Assembly: GCA_002347935.1 (NCBI GenBank)
Contig: DDYK01000033.1
Span: 1 to 6,205, forward strand
Length of the DNA: 6,205 bases
Reading direction: 5' to 3'
From: Actinobacteria bacterium UBA2236
GTDB lineage: Bacteria; Actinomycetota; Actinomycetes; Nanopelagicales; Nanopelagicaceae
Part shown: positions 1 to 5,015 of the stretch, one piece after another
Layout of the letters: each line of letters starts with the position of its first letter
Position numbering within the stretch: the first letter of the stretch is position 1
Translations under genes and position numbers: made by a program
Notes under the pieces: model-generated
What the model was told of the DNA's origin: nothing
Seen by the model: the letters and a program-made list of their open reading frames with translations, nothing else
The model's database searches: none

Positions 1-378
1 TGGATCTTGAATCTGCCAGAAGTAAGCAATCTTTAACTCATTTCTTGACGCTGCGAGAAAATCTGCAAATGAATTCTGTGGAATCTGAGCAATAGCTAAT
101 AAACCTTGCGGCGTGACGGTATCAGTCATTGCTTTCATTACTTCAGGTGAGACCTCAACAATTTCAAAATAGCCCTCAGGAATTGTTGCAAGTCTGCTCA
201 TGCCATCGCTAGTTAGATAGAGGGTTGAGATTTCTTCAGGTGAAAAATCAAGGGCCTCTTTAATAGATGAGAGCCCTTCAATTACATATTGACCGCTCTC
301 TTTTCTTGCTTTGCCGCCCCGAGAACCTAAAAGAGCCTTCACTGCCTCAACATGAGGCGAATGAAGGCTCGTAATCAT
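1..378 (-). CDS. TrmH/SpoU-family RNA 2'-O-methyltransferase, N-terminal part (runs off left edge)
   Basis: The first 126 codons of a gene that continues past position 1; no stop is seen. The protein begins MITSLHSPHVEAVKALLGSR, followed by a basic stretch and QYVIEGLSSIKEAL (residues about 31-44), the pattern of the SpoU substrate-binding domain that precedes a SPOUT methyltransferase fold. The visible end, IAYFWQIQDP (117-126), is the start of the catalytic domain; in the family it is normally followed by a GNAGTIIRTAD-type motif that would lie just outside the window. Such enzymes methylate a ribose 2'-OH in rRNA or tRNA using S-adenosylmethionine; the exact target cannot be told. The ATG at 378 is chosen because the conserved N-terminus starts there, but the ribosome site (AGAAAG) is weak. 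It follows rplT by 19 nt with no terminator, so it is probably the fourth gene of the infC operon, as in many actinobacteria. The family call is firm, the specificity is not. Confidence 0.88.
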   Translation of the reverse strand, partial: MITSLHSPHVEAVKALLGSRGGKARKESGQYVIEGLSSIKEALDFSPEEISTLYLTSDGMSRLATIPEGYFEIVEVSPEVMKAMTDTVTPQGLLAIAQIPQNSFADFLAASRNELKIAYFWQIQDP

Positions 379-397
379 CGCTTTCTAACGCGAGACT

Positions 398-760
398 TTA
401 GGAAACTTTTACATTCTTGCGCGCTACTTCAACCAATGCGGTGAAAGCAGCAGGATCATTAGTTGCAAGCTCTGATAGAACGCGACGATCTACCTCAACT
501 CCTGCAGACTTTAATCCTTGGATAAAACGGTTGTAGGTAATTCCATTAGCGCGACTTGCCGCATTGATACGGGTAATCCAGAGCTGACGGAAATCACCCT
601 TCTTATCTTTGCGATCATTGAAGGCATAAACCAGAGAGTGAGTTACTTGCTCTTTTGCCTTTGTAAAAAGGCGGGAGCGCTGACCGCGATAGCCACTAGC
701 TCTCTCAAGTGTGGTGCGGCGCTTCTTTGCGGCATGAACACCGCGTTTTACTCTTGCCAT
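398..760 (-). CDS. rplT: 50S ribosomal protein L20
   Basis: Complete L20 of 120 residues, the usual length is about 115-125. It opens with the highly conserved MARVKRGVHAAKKRR, continues with RASGYRGQRSRLFTKAKEQV (about 20-39), and has the globular-domain core RQLWITRINAASRANGITYN (about 58-77) and FIQGLKSAGVEVDRRVLSEL (79-98). L20 binds 23S rRNA early in 50S assembly; its long basic N-terminal arm threads into the subunit. In Firmicutes and E. coli L20 also represses its own operon by binding a leader RNA that mimics its rRNA site. The start is an ATG 5 nt after a strong GGGGGAG (766-772), which directly follows the rpmI stop codon at 773-775; the 12 nt gap suggests translational coupling. 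There is no oddity in length or motifs. Confidence 0.99.
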   Translation of the reverse strand: MARVKRGVHAAKKRRTTLERASGYRGQRSRLFTKAKEQVTHSLVYAFNDRKDKKGDFRQLWITRINAASRANGITYNRFIQGLKSAGVEVDRRVLSELATNDPAAFTALVEVARKNVKVS

Positions 761-772
761 TATTGCTCCCCC

Positions 773-970
773 TTACTTCATTCCAAGCAAACGCTTGGCA
801 GAAAAAGTGTTTCGATCATTGGCCGTCTGATCCTTTGAAAGGCGACGGGTTACTCGAGAAGATTTACGCTCCAAGAGGTGGCGCTTGCCAGCGCGCTCGT
901 GCACGATCTTTCCGCTTCCGGTGACGCGAAAGGTTTTCTTGGCGCCACTATGTGTCTTCATTTTCGGCAT
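773..970 (-). CDS. rpmI: 50S ribosomal protein L35
   Basis: Complete L35 of 65 residues, normal for the family. It begins MPKMKTHSGAKKTFRVTGSG, with the conserved PKMKTHSGAKKRF-type N-terminus, and continues through a very basic central region (KIVHERAGKRHLLERKSS, about 21-38) to the terminal KRLLGMK. L35 is a small 23S rRNA-binding protein of the large subunit. The ATG at 970 is set by the conserved N-terminus and by the strongest Shine-Dalgarno site of the window, AGGAGGAAAG at 973-982, only 2 nt before the start codon. It lies 23 nt after infC and 12 nt before rplT, in the near-universal infC-rpmI-rplT order. Confidence 0.99.
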   Translation of the reverse strand: MPKMKTHSGAKKTFRVTGSGKIVHERAGKRHLLERKSSRVTRRLSKDQTANDRNTFSAKRLLGMK

Positions 971-972
971 TT

Positions 973-982
973 CTTTCCTCCT
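973..982 (-). promoter_or_regulatory. Strong ribosome binding site of rpmI
   Basis: AGGAGGAAAG on the minus strand is an almost full complement of the 16S rRNA 3' end, close in front of the rpmI ATG. It gives rpmI independent high-level translation inside the operon, in contrast with the modest site and non-standard start of infC upstream. Confidence 0.8.
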
Positions 983-993
983 GTTGTCTTTAC

Positions 994-1566
994 TTAAACT
1001 TCTTTAGCCTTAGAGGCGCGGGCGCGCTTTGCTTCAGCAAGTGCTTCACTCTTTTTACGCACTGGTCCAAGCACCATCGTCATGCTTCTACCCTCGCGCT
1101 TTGGAGCAAATTCGACAAATCCCGAAGTCGCTACATCTTCTGCAAGACGTTGCAATAATCGAAATCCCATCTCTGGTCTTGTCTGTTCCCGTCCTTTGAA
1201 TTGAACAGTTACCTTCACCTTATCTCCGCTAAGCAAGAACTTTTCAATATGGTTCTTCTTAGTCTCGTAATCATGGTTCTCAATCTTTAAACCCATTCGG
1301 ATTTCCTTAACCACAATGTGGGTCTGGTTAGCCCGGGCCTCTCGCGCTTTCTGAGCAATTTCGTACTTATATTTTCCGAAATCCATAATCTTGCATACTG
1401 GTGGAACTGCTTCAGGTGCGATCTCGACTAAATCAAGACCTGCTTCATCAGCCATCTTTAGCGCTTTATCTATCGCTACGACGCCAACTTGCTCACCTAA
1501 TGCTCCGATCAGACGAATTTCTGGAACGCGAATTCGATCGTTGATACGAGGATCAGTGGTGCTGAT
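994..1566 (-). CDS. infC: Translation initiation factor IF-3, probable AUC start codon
   Basis: IF3 binds the 30S subunit, prevents premature 50S joining and checks start-codon/initiator-tRNA pairing. From the proposed start the protein has 190 residues: an N-terminal domain (PRINDRIRVPEIRLIGALGE, about 6-25), the family signature PPVCKIMDFGKYKYE (55-69), a basic helical linker (about 70-85) and a C-terminal domain with VKEIRMGLKIENHDYETKK (86-104), KGREQTRPEMGFRLLQRL (124-141) and a basic tail. The frame stays open upstream to TTG at 1620 and ATG at 1590, adding poorly conserved residues. I prefer ATC at 1564-1566 because homology begins at (I/M)STTDPRINDRIRVPE, matching the mycobacterial MSTETRVNERIRVPE as I recall it, and because AAGGGAAGAG lies 2-11 nt upstream (AAGG core 8 nt away). 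ATG 1590 has no comparable site. IF3 genes are the classic users of AUU/AUC starts, which IF3 itself discriminates against. Gene identity is certain, the start is likely. Confidence 0.9.
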   Translation of the reverse strand: MSTTDPRINDRIRVPEIRLIGALGEQVGVVAIDKALKMADEAGLDLVEIAPEAVPPVCKIMDFGKYKYEIAQKAREARANQTHIVVKEIRMGLKIENHDYETKKNHIEKFLLSGDKVKVTVQFKGREQTRPEMGFRLLQRLAEDVATSGFVEFAPKREGRSMTMVLGPVRKKSEALAEAKRARASKAKEV

Positions 1567-1568
1567 AA

Positions 1569-1578
1569 CTCTTCCCTT
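1569..1578 (-). promoter_or_regulatory. Ribosome binding site deciding the infC AUC start
   Basis: AAGGGAAGAG on the minus strand stands just before ATC 1566-1564. Its AAGG core is 8 nt from that codon, a normal spacing. The in-frame ATG at 1590-1588 and TTG at 1620-1618 lie upstream of it, so they cannot use it. A CUUCC at 1594-1598 could pair with GGAAG at 1571-1575 (five base pairs, 18-nt loop) and partly hide this site. Confidence 0.6.
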
Positions 1579-1613
1579 CACTAAAAGCATGATGGAAGTC
1601 AGCCGCCAGAATG

Positions 1614-1631
1614 AGACCAAAATTTTGGTCT
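1614..1631. repeat. Perfect 18-bp palindrome in the infC leader
   Basis: AGACCAAAATTTTGGTCT reads the same on both strands. In the leader RNA it can form a seven-pair stem with an AAUU loop. Its outer halves are the same GACCAA/TTGGTC hexamer found in the palindrome at 1694-1709. No T-run follows on either strand, so it is not a typical terminator. Confidence 0.85.
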
Positions 1632-1647
1632 TGCTCTTGTTGACCAG

Positions 1648-1663
1648 CTCACCTAAAAGTGAG
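1648..1663. repeat. Small inverted repeat in the infC leader
   Basis: CTCAC and GTGAG flank a six-base spacer and can form a five-pair hairpin in the leader RNA. Alone it is weak; its value is as part of the row of stems between promoter and infC. Confidence 0.5.
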
Positions 1664-1667
1664 GTAG

Positions 1668-1687
1668 GTGGGAGCGGCTAGCTCCAC
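1668..1687. repeat. GC-rich inverted repeat in the infC leader
   Basis: GTG-GGAGC and GCTCC-AC flank GGCTA, giving a stem of about seven pairs with one bulged G. It is the most GC-rich stem of the leader and probably folds independently of the GGUC/GACC elements on either side. Confidence 0.55.
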
Positions 1688-1693
1688 TTCATG

Positions 1694-1709
1694 TTGGTCA
1701 TTTGACCAA
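1694..1709. repeat. Inverted repeat TTGGTCA-TT-TGACCAA at the infC transcription start
   Basis: Two perfect 7-base arms are separated by two bases. It begins 8 bp downstream of the predicted -10 box, so it is either the first hairpin of the leader RNA (a stabilising 5' stem or switch arm, although a two-base spacer forces the inner pair open) or a DNA operator at the transcription start. The sequence alone does not decide between these. Confidence 0.75.
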
Positions 1710-1716
1710 GGGCTAG

Positions 1717-1745
1717 ATACTAGCGAGTGCGAAAATGAAGGTCAA
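1717..1745 (-). promoter_or_regulatory. Housekeeping sigma-factor promoter for infC-rpmI-rplT
   Basis: On the minus strand TTGACC (1740-1745, five of six matches to TTGACA) and TAGTAT (1717-1722, four of six to TATAAT and fitting the actinobacterial TAnnnT rule) are separated by exactly 17 bp. Predicted transcription start is about 1710-1714. This is the clearest promoter of the window and it points into the IF3/L35/L20 genes. No experimental start is known to me. Confidence 0.7.
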
Positions 1746-1769
1746 AATGCGCTTATTTCCTATCCCATC

Positions 1770-1775
1770 TACGCT
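1770..1775 (+). promoter_or_regulatory. Candidate -10 box for a leaderless DUF3099 transcript
   Basis: TACGCT fits TAnnnT and ends five bases before the ATG at 1781, so transcription would start at or within a base or two of that ATG. Leaderless mRNAs are frequent in actinobacteria, and this ATG has no Shine-Dalgarno sequence in front of it. No good -35 is visible 16-18 bp upstream, so the call is tentative. Confidence 0.35.
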
Positions 1776-1780
1776 TAGCT

Positions 1781-2080
1781 ATGGCCGTAAAGCGTTGGAA
1801 TCTAGCGATGCCTAAGAGGCGCAATTATCAAAACATTACCGAGGCTGGCGCTGCCCTTTCTGATGATCTTCCCTCAAGACAGAAGCGCTATTTCGTTTCG
1901 ATGATGATAAGAACTGCTTGTTTTCTCCTAGCAGTTTTTACGCCAAGTCCTTATCGCTGGTTTTTTCTAGTCGGAGCAGTAACCCTTCCCTACATCTCAG
2001 TGATTATGGCAAATGGTGGCAGGGAGACCATTAGAGGCAAGAGCGCAGTATTAAGAAGCAAACAACGCGAAATAGGTTAA
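1781..2080 (+). CDS. DUF3099 family small membrane protein
   Basis: A 99-residue protein whose centre, ITEAGAALSDDLPSRQKRYF (19-38) followed by VSMMIRTACFLLAVF (39-53), matches the DUF3099 pattern I know from actinobacteria: an acidic L-S-x-D-L-x-x-RQ-x-RY segment leading into a conserved IRT-x-CF membrane helix. Two hydrophobic segments, about 39-54 and 59-77 (RWFFLVGAVTLPYISVIMAN), form a helical hairpin. The N-terminus and the C-terminal tail (RGKSAVLRSKQR) are basic, so both ends probably face the cytoplasm. Function is unknown. The ATG at 1781 has no Shine-Dalgarno site and may be leaderless; ATG 1808 (Met10) with GGAA upstream is an alternative that keeps the whole conserved domain. It is divergent from infC and ends 16 nt before SURF1, so the two probably form one operon. 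Confidence 0.85.
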   Translation: MAVKRWNLAMPKRRNYQNITEAGAALSDDLPSRQKRYFVSMMIRTACFLLAVFTPSPYRWFFLVGAVTLPYISVIMANGGRETIRGKSAVLRSKQREIG

Positions 2081-2096
2081 GTCTAAGATTGCTTTA

Positions 2097-2816
2097 ATGC
2101 GCCGCCTAATAGCCGTCTCAACCCTGGCTCTACTACTTATCTTCGGCTGTGTGCAAGGCGCTTTATGGCAATATGACAGATATGAAACTCGCCATGCAAA
2201 TAACGAATTAATCCGGAAAAACATTTCCATAGCCGCTTTACTTTCAGAAGATGACTTAAGTAGTAAAAGAGCTTCAGAAATTTCTTGGCGCAGTATCTCA
2301 CTTGAAGGAAACTTTGATCCAAGCAAAGAGTTCCTGATTAGAAATCGTTATCACGAGGGTAAATATGGTTTTGGTGTAATCACGCTATTTATCTCTGATA
2401 GCGGAAAGAGGTATTGGATTGATCGCGGATGGGTGATAGCTGGCAAAGATGCCCAAACTCCCCCAGTTATTCAAAAGGTTGATTCACTACCTATTGAAAT
2501 CACCGCCAGAGTCAGAACCTCTGAGATTGAGTCAAGAGTTCAAGGCAGCGTCTTTGCTCTGCCTGGAGCAGACTCAACACCAAAGTTAGTTAAGTGGAAC
2601 TCGGAACAAGCCATTGAAACAGAGCCCATCTACTTTGATTTAATCTCTAGTTCAAATCCTGAAGTGACGCCAGAGGTTGCAACTGCCCTGCCAGAACTAA
2701 GCGATGGACCCCATCTGGCTTACTCATTCCAGTGGATACTCTTTATATTCTTAGTCCTCTTTGCTTGGTATCTCGTAATTCGTGAGGATCGAAAAACTCA
2801 AGCGCCAAAGCTTTGA
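2097..2816 (+). CDS. SURF1 family cytochrome c oxidase assembly protein
   Basis: SURF1 proteins help insert or stabilise haem a in subunit I of haem-copper oxidases, in the cytoplasmic membrane. This one has 239 residues and the family layout: an N-terminal transmembrane helix (about 4-22) followed by GALWQYDRYETR (21-32), conserved LEGNFDPSKEFLIRNR (69-84), YGFGVITLF (90-98), YWIDRGWV (106-113), and GPHLAYSFQW (204-213), which leads into the second helix (about 211-228) and a charged tail. The region between the helices would lie outside the membrane. Start ATG 2097 follows the DUF3099 stop by 16 nt; its ribosome site (AAGAT-like) is poor, so coupling to the upstream gene is likely. The last 19 bp overlap the convergent ABC transporter gene. 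No oxidase gene is in view, so the haem type served is unknown. Confidence 0.93.
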   Translation: MRRLIAVSTLALLLIFGCVQGALWQYDRYETRHANNELIRKNISIAALLSEDDLSSKRASEISWRSISLEGNFDPSKEFLIRNRYHEGKYGFGVITLFISDSGKRYWIDRGWVIAGKDAQTPPVIQKVDSLPIEITARVRTSEIESRVQGSVFALPGADSTPKLVKWNSEQAIETEPIYFDLISSSNPEVTPEVATALPELSDGPHLAYSFQWILFIFLVLFAWYLVIREDRKTQAPKL

Positions 2817-4660
2817 CGAGAGTAAAGCTCGGCATACATTCCATTTAGCGCCAAGAGTTCATCATGTTTGCCGCGCTCTGCAATAAGGCCATTATCAAGA
2901 ACTAAGATTTGATCAGCAGCTCTAACTGTTGAGAGGCGATGAGCGATAACAATGCTTGTTCTATCTTTTAAAGCATTTGCCAGCGCAGCTTGAACCAGGA
3001 ATTCATTTTCAGAATCTAGATGAGCTGTTGCTTCATCAAGAATTACAATTCTAGGTGACTTTAAAAGCAGCCTTGCAATGGCAAGTCTTTGCTTCTCCCC
3101 GCCTGAGAGTCGATGGCCCCTCTCCCCGACAACGGTTTCAAATCTATTAGGTAGTGAATTAATCAGTTCAAGTATTTGAGCATCTTGACAAGCCTTCTCC
3201 ATCTCAGATCTTGTGGCATCAACTTTTGCATATCGAAGATTTGCCTCTATCGTGTCATGAAACATATGCGCATCTTGGGTAACAACCCCGATGCTTGAGC
3301 GAAGAGATTGAACTTGCAGTTCTCGAATATCAACCCCATTTATCGCGATCGAGCCAGAGGTAACATCATATAAACGCGGTAGAAGCGCACTAATCGTCGT
3401 CTTTCCCGCACCTGAGCTTCCAACTAAAGCAGTCATTGTTGAAGAAAGAACTTCAAATGAAATTCCTTTTAATACCTCACCACTATCAACTGTCTCAGGC
3501 TTTGCTACTGATTCCAAAGAGGCAAGTGAGATCTCCTCAGCCCGTGGATAGGAGAAACGGACTGAATCAAATTTGATTCTCAGCCCCCCACTGTCAACTG
3601 GCTTAGCATCTGGCTTATCAGAGACCATAGGTTCAAGGTCAAGGACTTCAAATACGCGCTCAAATGAAACTAACGCAGTCATTACATCAACGCGCACATT
3701 AGATAACGCTGTTAGTGGACCATAAAGACGAGCCAGAAGCGCGGTAATTGCCAACAGGGTTCCTAGTGATATCTGCTCATTGATTGTGAAATGTCCGCCA
3801 ACTCCATATGCAAATGCTGTCGCAATTGCTGCAATTGAAGTTAGCGCGATAAAAAAGAGCCGGTTTAATAGAGCGATTGAAATACCAATGTTTGCTACTT
3901 TTCTAGCTCTGGAGCTAAAAGAAGAACTCTCACTACTTGGATTACCATAAAGTGAAACTAGTAAAGCGCCAGAGACGTTAAAGCGCTCGGTCATAGTTGC
4001 TGACATTTCAGCATTTAGGTTGAATGAATCCCTGGTTAATCCCTGAAGCTTTTTGCCTACCCATTTAGTCGGAATAATGAAGGCGGGAAGCAGTAATAAC
4101 GAAACCAGAGTGATCTGCCAGGAGAGGATAAACATCGTTACAGTTACCAGAATCAAACTTAGAACATTACTGATTAACCCAGAAAGGGTTGAGGTGAAGG
4201 CCTGCTGAGCCCCAATGACATCAGAGTTGATTCTTGAGATCAAAGCTCCGGTTTGAGTACGAGTAAAGAAAGCAATTGATTGCTTTTGAATATGAGTGAA
4301 GACTTGCGAGCGAAGGTCAAATATCAGTCCTTCACCAATTCTTGCTGAAAACCATCTACCAATCATGTTAATGAGGGCATCGAGGATTGCAATGAAGGCA
4401 ACCAAAAGTGCTATCTGAGTAACCAAGGCAGAATTGCCTGGTATGACGCCATCATCAATTAAATTTCTAAGAAGTAGTGGAGTAGTGACAATCAAGAATG
4501 CATCGATAACTACTGTGATTAAAAAGAAAATTAAGAAGGTCTTATAAGGAAGAGCGAATCCAAAGATTCTCTTTACCGTTCCTGGTTTTAATTTCTGGTT
4601 CTTAACTGAAGAATCGGCTGTGAAGGAACGAAACGACATCCATACTGCCATTTGGGACAT
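2798..4660 (-). CDS. ABC half-transporter (exporter type): membrane domain fused to ATPase domain
   Basis: A 620-residue exporter-type ABC protein, expected to dimerise in the cytoplasmic membrane. After a cytoplasmic N-terminus (about 1-37) come six predicted membrane helices, in clusters about 38-62, 80-100, 157-200 and 258-310. The ATPase domain has an A-loop tyrosine in FSYP (Tyr371), Walker A GSSGAGKTT (414-422, Lys420), Q-loop Gln462, signature LSGGE (518-522), Walker B IVILDE (538-543, Glu543) and H-loop His574. All catalytic residues are present, so it should be active. About 22 residues (373-395, EEISLASLESVAKPETVDSG) are inserted between A-loop and Walker A. ATG 4660 has an AGGG-type ribosome site; Met4 and Met8 are later alternatives. 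It starts 40 nt after sufT on the same strand without an obvious terminator, so it is probably the last gene of the suf operon. Substrate unknown: lipid, peptide, drug and sulfur-compound export are all possible. Confidence 0.93.
   Translation of the reverse strand: MSQMAVWMSFRSFTADSSVKNQKLKPGTVKRIFGFALPYKTFLIFFLITVVIDAFLIVTTPLLLRNLIDDGVIPGNSALVTQIALLVAFIAILDALINMIGRWFSARIGEGLIFDLRSQVFTHIQKQSIAFFTRTQTGALISRINSDVIGAQQAFTSTLSGLISNVLSLILVTVTMFILSWQITLVSLLLLPAFIIPTKWVGKKLQGLTRDSFNLNAEMSATMTERFNVSGALLVSLYGNPSSESSSFSSRARKVANIGISIALLNRLFFIALTSIAAIATAFAYGVGGHFTINEQISLGTLLAITALLARLYGPLTALSNVRVDVMTALVSFERVFEVLDLEPMVSDKPDAKPVDSGGLRIKFDSVRFSYPRAEEISLASLESVAKPETVDSGEVLKGISFEVLSSTMTALVGSSGAGKTTISALLPRLYDVTSGSIAINGVDIRELQVQSLRSSIGVVTQDAHMFHDTIEANLRYAKVDATRSEMEKACQDAQILELINSLPNRFETVVGERGHRLSGGEKQRLAIARLLLKSPRIVILDEATAHLDSENEFLVQAALANALKDRTSIVIAHRLSTVRAADQILVLDNGLIAERGKHDELLALNGMYAELYSRQSFGA
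2809..2829. repeat. Inverted repeat at the SURF1/ABC-transporter convergence
   Basis: AGCTTT and AAAGCT flank nine bases and span the SURF1 stop codon. In either transcript this could form a six-pair hairpin. There is no T-run after it on the plus strand and it lies inside the ABC coding region, so it is at most a weak termination or 3'-end processing signal. Confidence 0.3.
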
Positions 4661-4700
4661 ATCTCTACCCTAGACCAGAATCGCGAAGGAGAGGAACTAA

Positions 4701-5012
4701 CTAGACAGTAAAGCCAATTGCGCGAAGCTGTTCACGCCCATCATCGGTGATTTTATCTGGTCCCCATGGTGGCATCCATACCCAATTAATCTTTACATCA
4801 GTGACTAGATCTTGAAGCACTGATTTAGTTTGATCCTCAATCACATCCTGCAATGGACAAGCTGCAGAGGTAAGGGTCATATCAAGTACTGCGACATTTG
4901 AAGCATCGATAGAGACATCGTAGACAAGTCCTAAATCAATTACATTGATTCCTAGCTCTGGGTCAATAACATCCTTCATTGCCTCTGTTACATCATCTCT
5001 CGATGCGCTCAT
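4701..5012 (-). CDS. sufT: SufT-like iron-sulfur assembly factor (DUF59/MIP18 family)
   Basis: A 103-residue single-domain protein of the DUF59/MIP18 (PaaD-like) family. Visible motifs are IDPELGINVIDLGLVYDV (16-33), TSAACPL with the conserved cysteine Cys52 (48-54), WMPPWGPDKIT (79-89) and the C-terminal REQLRAIGF (93-101). SufT proteins assist maturation of Fe-S proteins, especially when cluster demand is high, perhaps by carrying or transferring iron-sulfur units. Position in the operon supports SufT rather than PaaD: it starts 3 nt after sufU, with a purine-rich ribosome site (GAAGGGAAG) inside the end of sufU, so translation is likely coupled. Length is typical for the stand-alone form. 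The symbol rests on family plus context. Confidence 0.9.
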   Translation of the reverse strand: MSASRDDVTEAMKDVIDPELGINVIDLGLVYDVSIDASNVAVLDMTLTSAACPLQDVIEDQTKSVLQDLVTDVKINWVWMPPWGPDKITDDGREQLRAIGFTV

Positions 5013-5015
5013 CCT

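Larger units (their letters stand above)
1567..1713 (-). promoter_or_regulatory. Structured 5' leader of the infC-rpmI-rplT operon
   Basis: About 145 nt lie between the predicted transcription start (near 1710-1714) and the AUC codon. Read on the minus strand, they contain in order: a 7-bp hairpin with two spacer bases (1694-1709, UUGGUCA/UGACCAA), a bulged GC-rich hairpin (1668-1687, GGAGC/GCUCC core), a 5-bp hairpin (1648-1663, CUCAC/GUGAG), and a perfect 18-bp palindrome (1614-1631, AGACCAA/UUGGUCU). An additional UGGUCA at 1641-1646 could compete with the first and last stems. infC operons in Firmicutes and gammaproteobacteria have L20- or IF3-responsive leaders, so a regulatory leader is expected here. 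I do not recognise this as a known Rfam family. No U-run follows any hairpin, so a Rho-independent attenuator is not supported. Confidence 0.55.

Noticed and set aside
518..838. Plus-strand open frame across rplT/rpmI
   Set aside because: It is antisense to rplT and rpmI, resembles no family, and exists because the ribosomal genes lack stops in that frame.
709..924. Plus-strand open frame across rplT/rpmI, another frame
   Set aside because: Antisense shadow of two certain ribosomal genes, low-complexity arginine-rich end.
952..1158. Plus-strand open frame opposite infC 3' end
   Set aside because: Antisense to a conserved IF3 C-terminus with no recognisable motif.
1590..1620. ATG 1590 or TTG 1620 as infC start
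   Set aside because: Neither has a good ribosome site, and the extra residues lie outside the conserved IF3 N-terminus; kept only as alternatives.
1614..1631. Rho-independent terminator/attenuator at the palindrome
   Set aside because: The stem is AT-rich in the middle and is followed by CATTCTGG (minus) or TGCTCTTG (plus), with no T-run.
1391..1681. Plus-strand open frame opposite infC 5' part and leader
   Set aside because: Composition is Ser/Thr/Pro/Ile-rich shadow coding and it runs through leader hairpins; no ribosome site or homology.
2051..2326. Minus-strand open frames opposite SURF1 5' end (also 2137-2322)
   Set aside because: Both overlap conserved SURF1 sequence on the opposite strand and show no family features.
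4661..4700. Separate promoter for the ABC transporter (TAGGGT as -10)
   Set aside because: TAGGGT fits TAnnnT, but there is no -35 at proper distance, and AGGG serves better as the ribosome site.
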